This document shows, piece after piece, positions 53,652 through 63,700 of a DNA stretch of 64,000 nucleotides. The translations under genes were made by a program, and so were the position numbers. The notes under the pieces were generated by a model. The model saw only the letters and a program-made list of their open reading frames with translations. It was not told where the DNA came from and did not search any database. Origin of the DNA: JALORV01 sp963702595 (GTDB lineage: Bacteria; Pseudomonadota; Gammaproteobacteria; Burkholderiales; Burkholderiaceae_F); NCBI GenBank assembly GCA_963702595.1, contig CAVPDC010000019.1, forward strand, positions 1-64,000, read 5' to 3'. How positions within the stretch are numbered: position 1 is the stretch's first letter; every line of letters begins with the position of its first letter.

Positions 53652-54677
53652 TCAACCCGCCGTGCCTTCCAGTGACGGGACGTAAGTTCCCTCGCGCGCC
53701 GCGCCGTTCAGCCGGGCGCGGAGAAGAAGAGCCTTCTGGGTCGCTTGCACATTGGCGACTTGCCCCTTCCAGGCCTTCAATGCAGGGTCCTGTAGCGCCC
53801 GCCCGTAAGAGAAGCTCAATTGCCACGGCTGCATGCCGAGCCGGTTCATTGCATCCAGATTGGCCGTCGCCTGTGCCGGCGACTGGCCGCCGGACAGGAA
53901 GAAGAGGCCCGGCAGGGCCGCCGGCACCGTGCGTCGCAGAGTACGGAGCGTGATCGTAGCCACCTCAGCGGGCGTTGCCTGTTGTCCGCTTTCCTTGCCG
54001 GGCACCACCATGCTGGGCTTCAGGAGGGTGTGTTCAAGCGCCACATTGTTTCGGTGCAGCGCGTGGAACACTTCATGCAGAACTTCTTCGGTGACCTTGG
54101 CGCAGCGGTCGATGCTGTGGGTACCGTCCATCAGGACCTCTGGCTCAACAATCGGCACAACACCCTGTTCCTGGCAGATCGCGGCGTAACGGGCGAGTGC
54201 CTCGGCGTTGGCCTCGATTGCGAGCCGACTCGGCAGTGTGTCGGAGATGTTGTAGACGGCGCGCCACTTGGCGAAGCGCGCGCCCTGTTGCTTGTATCCA
54301 TCGAGGCGCTTTGCGAGGCCGTCCAGGCCCTGCGTGATCTCGTCGCCGGGTGCGAGGGCCAGCGGGATCTTGCCGGCGTCGACCTTGATCCCGGCCACGA
54401 TGCCCTGGCGTGCAATCAACTGCGGCAGCGGTGTACCGTCATCCGCTTGCTGGCCCAGCGTTTCCTCAAAGAGGATGACGCCACTGATGAAGTCGCCGAG
54501 CCCAGGCGTTGCGAGCAGGATGAAGCGATAGGCGCGCCGGTTCTCCTCGGTCGACTCGATGCCGATCGACTTGAAGCGCTTGGCAATCGTCGGGCTGCTT
54601 TCATCGGCGGCCAGTATTCCCTTGCCCTTCTGGACCAGCGCTTGCACGGTTGCCGCAAGTTCGGTGTGGGTGCCCAT
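53652..54677 (-). CDS. Class I fructose-bisphosphate aldolase
   Basis: 341-residue Schiff-base aldolase of the animal/plant type, cleaving fructose-1,6-bisphosphate to triose phosphates. Signatures: GKGILAADESSPTIAKRF near the N-terminus, IVAGIKVDAGK, PIVEPEVLMDGTHSID and the Schiff-base Lys in LEHTLLKPSMVVPG, then LFFLSGGQSPAQATANL. Start ATG 54677 with AAGGAGGA upstream. Divergent from the phosphofructokinase gene: consecutive glycolytic steps share one intergenic region. Confidence 0.96.
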   Translation of the reverse strand: MGTHTELAATVQALVQKGKGILAADESSPTIAKRFKSIGIESTEENRRAYRFILLATPGLGDFISGVILFEETLGQQADDGTPLPQLIARQGIVAGIKVDAGKIPLALAPGDEITQGLDGLAKRLDGYKQQGARFAKWRAVYNISDTLPSRLAIEANAEALARYAAICQEQGVVPIVEPEVLMDGTHSIDRCAKVTEEVLHEVFHALHRNNVALEHTLLKPSMVVPGKESGQQATPAEVATITLRTLRRTVPAALPGLFFLSGGQSPAQATANLDAMNRLGMQPWQLSFSYGRALQDPALKAWKGQVANVQATQKALLLRARLNGAAREGTYVPSLEGTAG

Positions 54678-54910
54678 CGAGTCATCCTCCTTGCAGGTCA
54701 CTGCTGAAGGTAAGGATAGGCTCGCGAGAGGCGTTCGTCTTGACCCAGGGCTCGGGGACCGCCTTTGCGCGTTCGGCACAACCTTTGGGGACACCGGTAG
54801 CGGACGAATTGAGCAGAAAAGAGGGGCTGCGCTAGTCCGGCTACCGCACTCAGGCCATCGATTCCATCCGCTGCGGGTCCCCGAAGGCTAAGCTGAGGCT
54901 GAGATTCCCC

Positions 54911-56194
54911 ATGAGCCAGCAACAGCACCTCGCCATCCTCGTCGGAGGAGGTCCTGCACCCGGGATCAACAGCGTCATCGCCTCGGCCACGATCCGCGCG
55001 ATCCTGGAAGACGTGGAAGTCATAGGAATCCGGGATGGCTTCGAGTGGATCATGAAGGGCGACACCTCCCATATCACGCCCCTCACGACCGATGAAGTCT
55101 CGCGTATCCACTATCGCGGCGGCTCGCACATCGGTATCTCGCGCGCCAACCCCACGAAGGACCCGAAGCATCTCGAGAATGCCATTGCGTCCCTGCTGCG
55201 GCTCAACGTTTCCCGTCTGATTACGATCGGCGGCGATGACACCGCCTATTCGGCGATGAAGCTCGAGGAGACGGCAGCCGGCCGGCTGCAGATCGTCCAT
55301 GTCCCCAAGACGATCGACAACGACCTCGACCTGCCGGCGTATGTCGACACGTTCGGCTTCCAGACCGCGCGGCACTACGGGGTGGAGATCGTCAAGAACC
55401 TGATGGTCGACGCAAAGACGACGTCGCGCTGGTACTTTGTCATCGCGATGGGGCGGACGGCAGGGCACCTGGCCCTCGGCATCGGCAAGGCCGCCGGCGC
55501 GACGCTGACCTTAATCCGGGAAGAATTCCGGACGCAGCAGATACGCTTCGAGACGATCGTCGATACGCTCGTCTGCGCCATCGTCAAGCGACTGTCGGAG
55601 GGACGGCGCGACGGAGTTGCGGTCATTGCAGAGGGGCTCGTCCTCGGCCTCGACCCGGAGGTCCTTGGCGGAATCTCGAAGATCGAGCGCGACGCACACG
55701 GAAACATCCGGCTCGCCGAGATTGATATTGGCGATCTCCTGAAAACGGCTGTCCGAGCGCGTTTGAAGACGCTTGGAATCGACATGACGATCGCCTCGAA
55801 GGACATCGGCTACGAGTTGCGGTGTGCCGATCCGATCCCCTACGACCTCGAGTACACACGCGACCTGGGCTACTGCGCGACCAAGTATCTGCTCTCGGGC
55901 GGGAATGCCGCCATGATTTCGATGCAGGCCGGCAACTTCGTCCCCGTGCCGTTTCGCGATCTCATCGACCCGATGACGGGTCGCGCGAAGATACGAATGG
56001 TCGACGTCAGTTCCACGCGCTATGCGATTGCCCGCCGCTACATGATTCGGCTGCGGCGTGACGATTTCGATGAGCCGCTCAGACTCTCCAAGATCGCCGG
56101 GACGGCCGGGATGTCGGTCGATGCCTTCAGGAAGGAGTTCGAGTACCTCACCGACAGTGAACTGCCGCCGATCGTCTTTCGTGTCGATGTGTAG
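54911..56194 (+). CDS. 6-phosphofructokinase, PPi-dependent type
   Basis: 427-residue phosphofructokinase of the long clade. N-terminal phosphate loop VGGGPAPGINSVIAS; catalytic VPKTIDNDLDLPAY; fructose-phosphate site MGRTAGHLAL. Two positions that decide the phosphate donor read IGGDDTAYSA (Asp110 where ATP enzymes have Gly) and PKTIDND (Lys133 where ATP enzymes have Gly). Both are the PPi-dependent state, so it likely uses pyrophosphate and works reversibly. It pairs with the divergent aldolase. Confidence 0.9.
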   Translation: MSQQQHLAILVGGGPAPGINSVIASATIRAILEDVEVIGIRDGFEWIMKGDTSHITPLTTDEVSRIHYRGGSHIGISRANPTKDPKHLENAIASLLRLNVSRLITIGGDDTAYSAMKLEETAAGRLQIVHVPKTIDNDLDLPAYVDTFGFQTARHYGVEIVKNLMVDAKTTSRWYFVIAMGRTAGHLALGIGKAAGATLTLIREEFRTQQIRFETIVDTLVCAIVKRLSEGRRDGVAVIAEGLVLGLDPEVLGGISKIERDAHGNIRLAEIDIGDLLKTAVRARLKTLGIDMTIASKDIGYELRCADPIPYDLEYTRDLGYCATKYLLSGGNAAMISMQAGNFVPVPFRDLIDPMTGRAKIRMVDVSSTRYAIARRYMIRLRRDDFDEPLRLSKIAGTAGMSVDAFRKEFEYLTDSELPPIVFRVDV

Positions 56195-56439
56195 CGACCC
56201 TGGCGGCGGACAATCGTTGATCGCCGACACGGCTGACCGACGCGCGTAACGGGAACAAGCTAGCCCCGCGGCAATTGCTGGACAACTTCTCGCAGAGAGT
56301 CGCAAGATCTTCCGTTGCCACGCACGTGGTCAGGTTCGCCCTCGACCCGCGAATTGCCCACGTTGCCAACACCTGCGATGCGATCGGGTGGGGCTGCGTG
56401 ACGCTACCTGCCGAACTGTCTACCACCGGAGAGAGAACC

Positions 56440-57537
56440 ATGGCTGCACGTCCTGCATCGCGCCGTGGAGCCGGGGCGTTGTGCCTGGTCGCGGCGATCG
56501 TCGCGGCCGGATGCACGACGATTCCAGGCAAGGAGTTCGCGACCTACAAGGACACCTTCGCCAAAGCCCGTTCCGCCGGGGAAACGGTCGTCCTGGACTA
56601 CGGCGTGGCGGTATCCCAGTTCGACGAGATCAAGGCCAAGCGCGCGGCGGCAAGACCCGTGCAGAAGAAGCGGGGTGAGCCGTTCGATCCCGGCGCGGTG
56701 AGCCGGAATCTGGCGGCCGTCGACCATATCCTGGTCCGGATGAAGGCGTGGGACGTCGTCGCGCGCTACAACGACCTTTTGACGGCGCTCGCGGAAGGAA
56801 GGTCGGCGGAAGAACTCGCGGCTGCGGTCGACGGACTGTCGGCCAGCCTCAACGCTTTTCCGCTCAAGTCCATTGCAGCCAGCGCGGCAGAGGTCTCTGC
56901 CTTCCTCGCGCCGCTGCGGGCGTTGGCTCTCGAGGCCGCCAAGGAGTCTTCGCGACGCCAATTCATCGAGGCCGTTGCCAGGGGAGCGCCTCTGATCAAT
57001 GACAAGTTCCTGCAGCTGTTGCGGGAGGACGCGGCGGACTTCTACCGGGTCCGGGCGGGCCTGAATGATCTGGAGATCGCTGCCCTCGCCGAAACCGCCA
57101 GCGCGACCAGCGTGCGGCTGGCGGAACTCATGGCGACGTTTCAGGCCAGCCGCGATTCCGATGCGGCCGTCGCAGCCTTGAATGCCGACATCGACCGCTT
57201 GCCGGTGCTGGCCGGCGGCGTCAGGCTCGTGGCCCCCGTGAAGGTGCCGTCGCCGCGCGGCTCGGCGCCCTTGAGCGCGGAAACCCGGGCACAGCTGACG
57301 AGCCTGGTGCAGGACGCCAAGCAGCAGCTCGATCAGGTCGCCGCGAAGGACGAGGAGCTGAATGCCTACCGTCAGGTGCTTGTCGCATATCTCGCGCTGC
57401 TAAATCAGCTCGAACTGAGCCTTCGCGGCTTGCAGGTGGCCGCCGAACAGACGCAGCCATCCATACCGCAAGGGGCCGACCTCGAGCGCGCCGTGATCCT
57501 GCTGCGCGAGGCCTACATGGCGTACAAGGACAAGTGA
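56440..57537 (+). CDS. Predicted lipoprotein with helical repeats
   Basis: 365 residues from ATG 56440 with GGAGAG upstream. Signal with lipobox VAAGC (Cys about 25). The mature part is almost wholly alpha-helical, rich in Ala, Leu and Glu (VDHILVRMKAWDVVARYNDL; LTSLVQDAKQQLDQVAAKDE), likely a coiled bundle. No family recognised. An in-frame upstream ATG (56275) is not used because the signal starts at MAARPAS. Followed after 12 bases by the histone-like gene. Confidence 0.75.
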   Translation: MAARPASRRGAGALCLVAAIVAAGCTTIPGKEFATYKDTFAKARSAGETVVLDYGVAVSQFDEIKAKRAAARPVQKKRGEPFDPGAVSRNLAAVDHILVRMKAWDVVARYNDLLTALAEGRSAEELAAAVDGLSASLNAFPLKSIAASAAEVSAFLAPLRALALEAAKESSRRQFIEAVARGAPLINDKFLQLLREDAADFYRVRAGLNDLEIAALAETASATSVRLAELMATFQASRDSDAAVAALNADIDRLPVLAGGVRLVAPVKVPSPRGSAPLSAETRAQLTSLVQDAKQQLDQVAAKDEELNAYRQVLVAYLALLNQLELSLRGLQVAAEQTQPSIPQGADLERAVILLREAYMAYKDK

Positions 57538-57549
57538 AAGGACTGACCC

Positions 57550-58230
57550 ATGCTGACCAATGCTCAGGCTGACGCGACCTACCAGGAGGCCTTCGCTGTC
57601 CTGCACGGCATCGTCATCGACCCTGCCGCTACTGCGGAGCAGGTAGCCCTGGCGCGCGAGAAGCGGGACATGCTGACGCTGGATTTCATCGGCCAGGCCA
57701 TCGCCAGCATCGAGGAGCGGACCAAGAAGTTCCGGGATTTCATCGACGAGATGAATGCCGTCATCGCCGAGTTCGGTTCGAACAGCCTTCTCGACGGCGT
57801 GCGCAGGCTCAAGTCCCTGGTGGACACCGCGGGCCAACTGATCGGCGCGGCGCTACCGAGGCCCACTGCAGCGAAGAAGCGCGGCAGGAAGCAAGCCGCC
57901 AAAGTTGCGCGTCGGCGCCAGTGCTGTGAAGAAGCCGGCGAAGTCGGCGAAGAAGTCGGCGAAGGAGGGTGCGAGCGCGGTGAAGAAGAAGTCGGCGAAG
58001 GCGGCGTCTCGCGGGCGGTGAAGAAGGTTGCGGCAAAGTCGGCGAAGCGGAAGCCGGCAAAGGTGGCGAAACGGCCAGTCGGCGCTCCAAAGGCGGCCCG
58101 TAACGCGGCAAAGCGCAAGAGCGCTTCCATCGTTGGCGGGCCGAGCAAAGGAAAGCAGCCTCGCGGCGGCACCATCCGGCAGAAAGCCGCGGCAGGGAAG
58201 GCACGCGGGGCGAGACGCCGTCCTCGGTAG
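57550..58230 (+). CDS. H1-like histone / Ala-Lys-rich DNA-binding protein, compensated frameshift
   Basis: About 226 residues. N-terminal 100 residues are helical (TYQEAFAVLHGIVIDPAATA; LDFIGQAIASIEERTKKF), followed by a basic Lys/Ala/Arg tail (VKKVAAKSAKRKPAKVAKRP) typical of bacterial H1-like proteins. Between about 57908 and 58014 the open frame turns acidic and Gly/Glu-rich (EEAGEVGEEVGEGG), but the +1 frame over exactly this stretch reads VGASAVKKPAKSAKKSAKEG. A +1 and a -1 indel therefore probably corrupt the tail in this sequence. Expected to coat DNA. Co-transcribed with the lipoprotein gene. Confidence 0.72.
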   Translation: MLTNAQADATYQEAFAVLHGIVIDPAATAEQVALAREKRDMLTLDFIGQAIASIEERTKKFRDFIDEMNAVIAEFGSNSLLDGVRRLKSLVDTAGQLIGAALPRPTAAKKRGRKQAAKVARRRQCCEEAGEVGEEVGEGGCERGEEEVGEGGVSRAVKKVAAKSAKRKPAKVAKRPVGAPKAARNAAKRKSASIVGGPSKGKQPRGGTIRQKAAAGKARGARRRPR

Positions 58231-58435
58231 GAGGAGCGCGCCAGCGGACTGCGCTTCCTGCTCCGACATTCGCTGACGTTGTTGATCGCACCCAATCCGC
58301 GCAGCAATAGGGCGTCGATCATGGATGTCATGCTGGCCGGCCTGGAAGAAATGGTCGGCGCAGATGGAGCGGCTAAACGATAGCCGCCGCGCTCGGCGGG
58401 TTGGTCGGGAATGCAGGCACTAGGAGGAGGGCGCA

Positions 58436-60214
58436 ATGCGTATCAGGGGCGTGAAGAGGAGTCAGCCGACGGAGTCGACACGGGCGGGTGCACGACGGGG
58501 CCAGCGCCGTAGCGCGCGCAGCGCCGCCGGTACGGCGGGTGACACCGGCCTGAGCGGCTTTGCAGTCAGCGCGGCCGATCCACTGGGGAGCGAACTCGCG
58601 GAAGCGGCGCCGCCCGCCGGAATGCGCCGCGGCCAGCGCGCAGGCCCGCGCCGTGCGCCGACGGCCGCCGCGCTGGGGCCCGAAGCGGCCGCGCTCGAGC
58701 ACCTCGACAAGGCCTTCGCCAACGATCGTCTGCCGAAGCTGGTGAAACCGGTGGCCGGTCGAATGCAGGCCGAATTCAAGAGCATCGGCGCTGAGTCGAT
58801 GCCGCTCACCGGCACGACGGTCGTCAAGTTCCGCCAGTACTTCGACAAGATCCCGGTGTACGGATCGCTGGTGACGGTGGAGCTGGACAAGCGCAACGCC
58901 TGCCTCGGGATCAACTCGTCGCTCGGAACGCCGGCCGGCGTTTCCAACATCGCCGAGGTCTCGCCGGCTCAGGCTGCGGCCACGGCGGCGAAGGCCGCCG
59001 GAGTGGCGGCCGCGATAGTGACGCAGACGCCGCGCCTGTACTTCTACTTCGACCAGCACCACCGGCGCTGGTGCCTCGCCTACATCCTCGAAAACGTTTC
59101 GTCGCGCCCCGCGCGCCGCGCAACACAGGGCGACTCGCCGCTCAAGGACTACGTCGTCGATGCAAAAAGTGGCAAGCTGATCGCGGAGCTGCCGCGCACG
59201 GCGACGATGGCGGCCGAAGTGCAGACGGTGCGCGACGCCAACCGCAGGCAGAGAAAGATCACCGTCGAAGTCGTCGCCGGCGGCAAGCGGCAGCTGCGCG
59301 ACCTTGCGCTCAACGTTACGACCTGTGACTTTGCCTACAGGGATCCGACGACGCAGGACCACCTGCTGCCCGGCAAGCTGTGCGAAAGCCCGCCGACACC
59401 CTGGACACCGGAGGCGATCGGCGCGCACGCCAATGGCGCCGAAGTGGCGCGCTTCCTGCGCACCGTGGTCCTGCGTAACAACATCGACAATCGCGGCGGG
59501 GAGATGATATCCAGCGTGAACTGCTGGGACCGCGCAGAAGGCACCGTGCCGCCACGCCAGTGGAAAAACGCCTACTGGAACGGCTCGCAGATGGTCTACG
59601 GGCAGATTCTGTTTCCGGACAGTTCGTTCTACTCGGTGGCCTCGATGCTCGACGTCGTCGGGCACGAGATGTTCCACGGCGTCACCGACCACACTTCACG
59701 GCTGGAGTACCGCACGCAGGCCGGGGCGCTGAACGAGTCGTACTCGGATATCTTCGGGACGATCATCGTCAACTCGAAACGGTCGCTGGGCAAGTGGGTA
59801 TGGGACATCGGGCAGGGCTTTGACGGCCCCGGCACCATCCTGCGCAACATGGCTGATCCAACCCTGGGCGGCCAGCCGAAGCACATGAACGACTTCCGGA
59901 CCGCGACGCCGCCCTACACATACAACCGCAATGACTACGGCTGGGTGCACGACAACAGCGGCATCCACAATTACGCTGCCCACCGCATCATGACAGCGAA
60001 GAGCGGCAGTCAGTTCGTCTTCAAACGCAAAGAGATCGCGGCGATGTTCTTCATCGCGCTGACGGTTCACCTGTCGCGCACGTCACAGTTTGCCGACAGC
60101 CGGCGCGCGGTGCTGCAGGCGGCACGGTCGCTCTTTCGCAACGACAGCCCGGCCGTACTGAACCGCAAGATCAAGGCGATCGAGGACGGCTTCGCCGCCG
60201 CGGGGATCGCCTGA
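58436..60214 (+). CDS. M4 family zinc metallopeptidase (thermolysin/protealysin-like)
   Basis: 592-residue neutral metallopeptidase. The active site is complete: H410-E411-MF-H414 (VVGHEMFHGVTDH), Glu434 in ALNESYSDIFG (24 residues on, as in thermolysin) and His505 in YGWVHDNSGIHNY. An FTP-type propeptide is seen at about 110-230 (VVKFRQYFDKIPVYGSLVTV). No signal peptide: the N-terminal 80 residues are Arg-rich and polar although AGGAGG fixes the start at ATG 58436. Secretion route and substrate are unknown; protealysin-like relatives also lack signal peptides. Confidence 0.93.
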   Translation: MRIRGVKRSQPTESTRAGARRGQRRSARSAAGTAGDTGLSGFAVSAADPLGSELAEAAPPAGMRRGQRAGPRRAPTAAALGPEAAALEHLDKAFANDRLPKLVKPVAGRMQAEFKSIGAESMPLTGTTVVKFRQYFDKIPVYGSLVTVELDKRNACLGINSSLGTPAGVSNIAEVSPAQAAATAAKAAGVAAAIVTQTPRLYFYFDQHHRRWCLAYILENVSSRPARRATQGDSPLKDYVVDAKSGKLIAELPRTATMAAEVQTVRDANRRQRKITVEVVAGGKRQLRDLALNVTTCDFAYRDPTTQDHLLPGKLCESPPTPWTPEAIGAHANGAEVARFLRTVVLRNNIDNRGGEMISSVNCWDRAEGTVPPRQWKNAYWNGSQMVYGQILFPDSSFYSVASMLDVVGHEMFHGVTDHTSRLEYRTQAGALNESYSDIFGTIIVNSKRSLGKWVWDIGQGFDGPGTILRNMADPTLGGQPKHMNDFRTATPPYTYNRNDYGWVHDNSGIHNYAAHRIMTAKSGSQFVFKRKEIAAMFFIALTVHLSRTSQFADSRRAVLQAARSLFRNDSPAVLNRKIKAIEDGFAAAGIA

Positions 60215-60235
60215 TTCCGACGGCAGCGCGCGCGG

Positions 60236-60520
60236 CTAGGCCAGCCGCGCCAGCGCGCGGGCCATGCGCTGAATCCGACGATCCTTCGCTTCCTTGCGGT
60301 TGGGCGAGAACTCCGGGTGCTCGATGGCGCAGGCAAGCAGTTCGAAGAAAGCCTTGTCGAGCGCCTTGCGGCTGGCGGCAAGCTGCTGGGCGATCGGCTC
60401 GCAGTCTTCGCCCGATTCGATCATCCGCTGCACGCCGCGCAATTGCCCTTCGACCCGCTTGAGCCGGAGGATCAGTTCGTTGCGAGCGCTCGCAGCAGCC
60501 TCGGTGAGCGGCTGGTCCAT
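60236..60520 (-). CDS. CsoR/RcnR-family (DUF156) regulator, unusual ligand set
   Basis: 94-residue all-helical repressor of the CsoR/RcnR/CstR family, from ATG 60520. Family core: ELILRLKRVEGQLRGVQRMI and C40 in ESGEDCEPIAQQLAASRKAL. The usual His and second Cys at +25 and +29 are Ala65 and Pro69; instead Cys64 and His68 occur one place earlier (FFELLACAIEH). It may sense a different metal, a reactive sulfur species, or formaldehyde-like ligand. Last gene of the RND - DUF2892 operon; starts 7 bases after the DUF2892 stop. The in-frame TTG at 60541 overlaps that gene. Confidence 0.85.
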   Translation of the reverse strand: MDQPLTEAAASARNELILRLKRVEGQLRGVQRMIESGEDCEPIAQQLAASRKALDKAFFELLACAIEHPEFSPNRKEAKDRRIQRMARALARLA

Positions 60521-60527
60521 GGTGGCC

Positions 60528-60749
60528 TTACGTGTGGGCAAGTTTGTTCTCCGGGACGCCCAGCTTTTTCAGTATCCATCCGAGCGGGCAAGCGTTCGAG
60601 AACCCGTATTGAAGCAGATTCGCGCCGACGAAGGCGGTAAACGCCAGCCACCATTGCGACACGAACAGCGGACTCGCGGGTGCTCCGAGAAGCACCGATA
60701 CGAGAATGAAGGTTCCGGCGAAGACACGAATCCAGCGGTCGACGGTCAT
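60528..60749 (-). CDS. DUF2892 (YgaP-like) membrane protein
   Basis: 73-residue protein with two membrane segments (VFAGTFILVSVLLGA; WWLAFTAFVGANLLQYGF), the NACPLGWILKKLGV ending and MTVDRWIRVFAG start of DUF2892, the membrane part of YgaP-type rhodanese proteins. A ribosome site GAGGAGG overlaps the stop of the RND gene. Family function unclear; often next to sulfur- or metal-responsive regulators. Confidence 0.9.
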   Translation of the reverse strand: MTVDRWIRVFAGTFILVSVLLGAPASPLFVSQWWLAFTAFVGANLLQYGFSNACPLGWILKKLGVPENKLAHT

Positions 60750-60759
60750 GAAGGCCTCC

Positions 60760-63700
60760 TCAGGCAGTGGCGGTGGAAGTCGATGGGGCCGGCGTACGGC
60801 GGGCGTGCCGGCGGTGGTTGACGGCGTAGTACAGCACCGGGATAAGCACCAGCGTCAGCGCCGTCGAGACGAAGATCCCGAACAGCAGCGAAATCGCCAG
60901 GCCGTTGAATATGGGGTCGTCGAGAATGAACACGGCGCCGAGCATCGCGGCGACGGCCGTCAGGATGATCGGCTTGGCGCGGGTGGCGGCCGCCTCGATC
61001 GTCGCATCCTGGAAGTCGACCCCTTCGTCGAGGCGCTGGTGGATGAAATCCACCAGCAGGATCGAATTGCGCACGATGATGCCGGCCAGCGCGATCATGC
61101 CGATCATCGACGTCGCGGTGAACTGGGCGCCGAAGATCGCGTGGCCCGGGAGCACGCCGATGATCGTCAGCGGAATCGGCGCCATGATGATGAGCGGCGT
61201 CACGTACGAGCGGAACTGGGCCACCACAAGTAGGTAGATGAGCACGAGTCCGACCGCGTACGCGATGCCCATGTCGCGGAAGGTCTCGTACGTGACCTGC
61301 CATTCGCCATCCCACTTGAGCGCAAACGACGAGTAGCGGTCGTCTGGCGGCGCAATCCAGCGCTCGGCCAGCGGCAGTCCGCCCGGCGTGGCGATCTTGG
61401 CGATCGCGTCGCGCATGGCGAACATGCCGTACAGCGGCGAGTCGGTCTTGCCCTTGCCGCCCGCAACATCGCCAGTCACGTAGACGACAGGCTGCAGGTT
61501 CTTGCGATACAGGACGCGTTCGCGCGGCAACGTCGTCGGGCTCACCAGTTCGGACAGCGGGATCTCGTAGGGCAGACCGGTGGCTTCGTCGCGCACGTTG
61601 TCGGGACCACGCACCTTCATCTTGAGCAGCGCGTCCAGTGAGCCCTTCGCGCTGTCGGCGAGCCCGATGCGCACGGGCACCGAATACTTGCTGGCACCGT
61701 CATGCAGTGGCGTGATGTCCTCGCTCGCCAGCGCGAGCTGGGCGATGCGCGCGACCTCGGAGGCCGCTATGCCGTACTGCGCTGCCTTGGCGGTGTCCAC
61801 GCGCAGGACGATGCGTTCGGCGGGATCCAGCACGGTGTCATCGATAGCCGTGATGTCCGGCGTGGCCTCGAACACCGCGCGCACCTGCTTGGCGAGCTTC
61901 ATCTGCGCTTCGGCGTCGGGGCCGTAGATCTCGGCCACGATCGGTGACAGCACCGGCGGCCCCGGTGGCACCTCGACGACCTTGACGTCACCGCCATGCC
62001 GCTTGGCGATCGCCTCCAGCGCCGGGCGCACGGCCTGCGCGACCTCGTGGCTCTTGCGGTCGCGCTCGTGCTTGTCAACGAGGTTGACCTGCAGGTCACC
62101 GACCTCGCCGCCGGTGCGCAGGTAGTACTGCCGCACCAGCCCGTTGAAGTTGATGGGAGCGGCGAGACCGGCATAGGCCTGGTAGTCGGTCACTTCGGGC
62201 AGCTTCGCGACTTCGACCGCCATCTCGCGCAGGACGGCGGCCGTCGCCTCGACCGGCGTGCCGGTCGGCATGTCGAGCACGACCTGGAACTCCGACTTGT
62301 TGTCGAACGGCAGCATCTTCAGCACGACGAGGTTCAGTGGGACCAGCAGCACCGACAGTGCGATGGCGCCCGCGATTCCCAGCCCCAGCCAGCGACGTTG
62401 ATTCCGGCCGGCGTCGCCGCGCAAGAAGGGTCGCATCACTCGTTCAAAGAACTCCGACAGGCGCCGGCCGAGCTTGTCGCCGCCCGAGGGTGCGCCATGG
62501 GCGGCTGGCAACAGGCGCAGCGCCATCCACGGCGTGATGACGAACGCGATCGCCAGCGACAGCAGCATCCCCATCGACGAGTTGATCGGGATCGGCGCCA
62601 TGTACGGCCCCATAAGGCCTGTGACGAACGCCATCGGCAGCAGCGCCGCGATGACCGTGAACGTGGCGAGAATCGTCGGCCCGCCCACTTCGTCGACCGC
62701 GCGGGGGATCACTTCGGCCAGCGGCAGATGGTCGATCAGCGATCGGCGATGGATGTTTTCCACCACGACGATCGCATCGTCGACCAGGATCCCGATCGAG
62801 AAGATCAGCGCAAACAGCGACACCCGGTTCAGCGTGAAGCCCCAGGCCCAGGAGGCAAAGAGCGTGCTGGCGAGCGTCAGCACCACCGCGCTGCCAACGA
62901 TCAACGCCTCACGGCGGCCGAGCGACGCCCACACCAGCGCCACGACCGACAGCGTGGCGAAGATCAGCTTCTTGATCAGCTGGTTGGCCTTGTCGTTCGC
63001 CGTGGCGCCGTAGTTGCGCGTTTCGTTCACCACGACATCGGAAGGAATCAGCTGTCCCTTCAGCTGCACCACGCGCGCCATCACGGCGTCGGCCACGCTC
63101 GAGGCGTTTTCTCCCGGCTTCTTCGAAACCTGGATCGTGATCGCCGGCCACTCTGCAACGGGCGACTCCCTGTTGCCGTCGGCGCGCGCGCCGTGCCAGA
63201 CATAACGGTTCGGAGTGTCAGGCCCGTCCGTGACGTCCGCGACATCCGCGAGCAGGATCGGTCGCCGTTCGCGCGTCGGGCCGGCCAGGCCCACTACCAG
63301 TTGCCCGACGTCGGACGCACTGCGCAGGAACTGGCCGGCGCGGACTTCGACGGTGCGGTTGCCCGTCGTCAGCTGGCCGACCGGGAGCGATGAATTGGTC
63401 GCCCTCAGGGCTCGCTCGATGTCGGTTACGGTGATGCGGTGTGCGTTCATCCGCTCCGGATCGAGCGTCACGCGCACGACGCTGTCCGGACCGCCGAGCG
63501 TCGTGACCTCGCGCGTGCCGGCCACGCGCTTGAGTTCAATCTCGAGTTCGTGCGCCACTCGCTGCAGGTCCGCGGCACCGACCTCGGGCCGCGTCGAGTG
63601 CAGCGTCAGCGTGACGATCGGCACGTCGTCGATGCCTTTCGGCTTGACGACCGGTTCCATCACGCCAAGATGACTCGGCAGCCAGTCGCGGTTCGACATC

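Noticed and set aside
58321..58383. 20-codon ORF (MDVMLAGLEEMVGADG) before the M4 gene
   Set aside because: Too short, no ribosome site seen, no supporting context.
61996..63393. 465-codon plus-strand ORF opposite the RND permease
   Set aside because: Shadow of the permease; highly charged and featureless.
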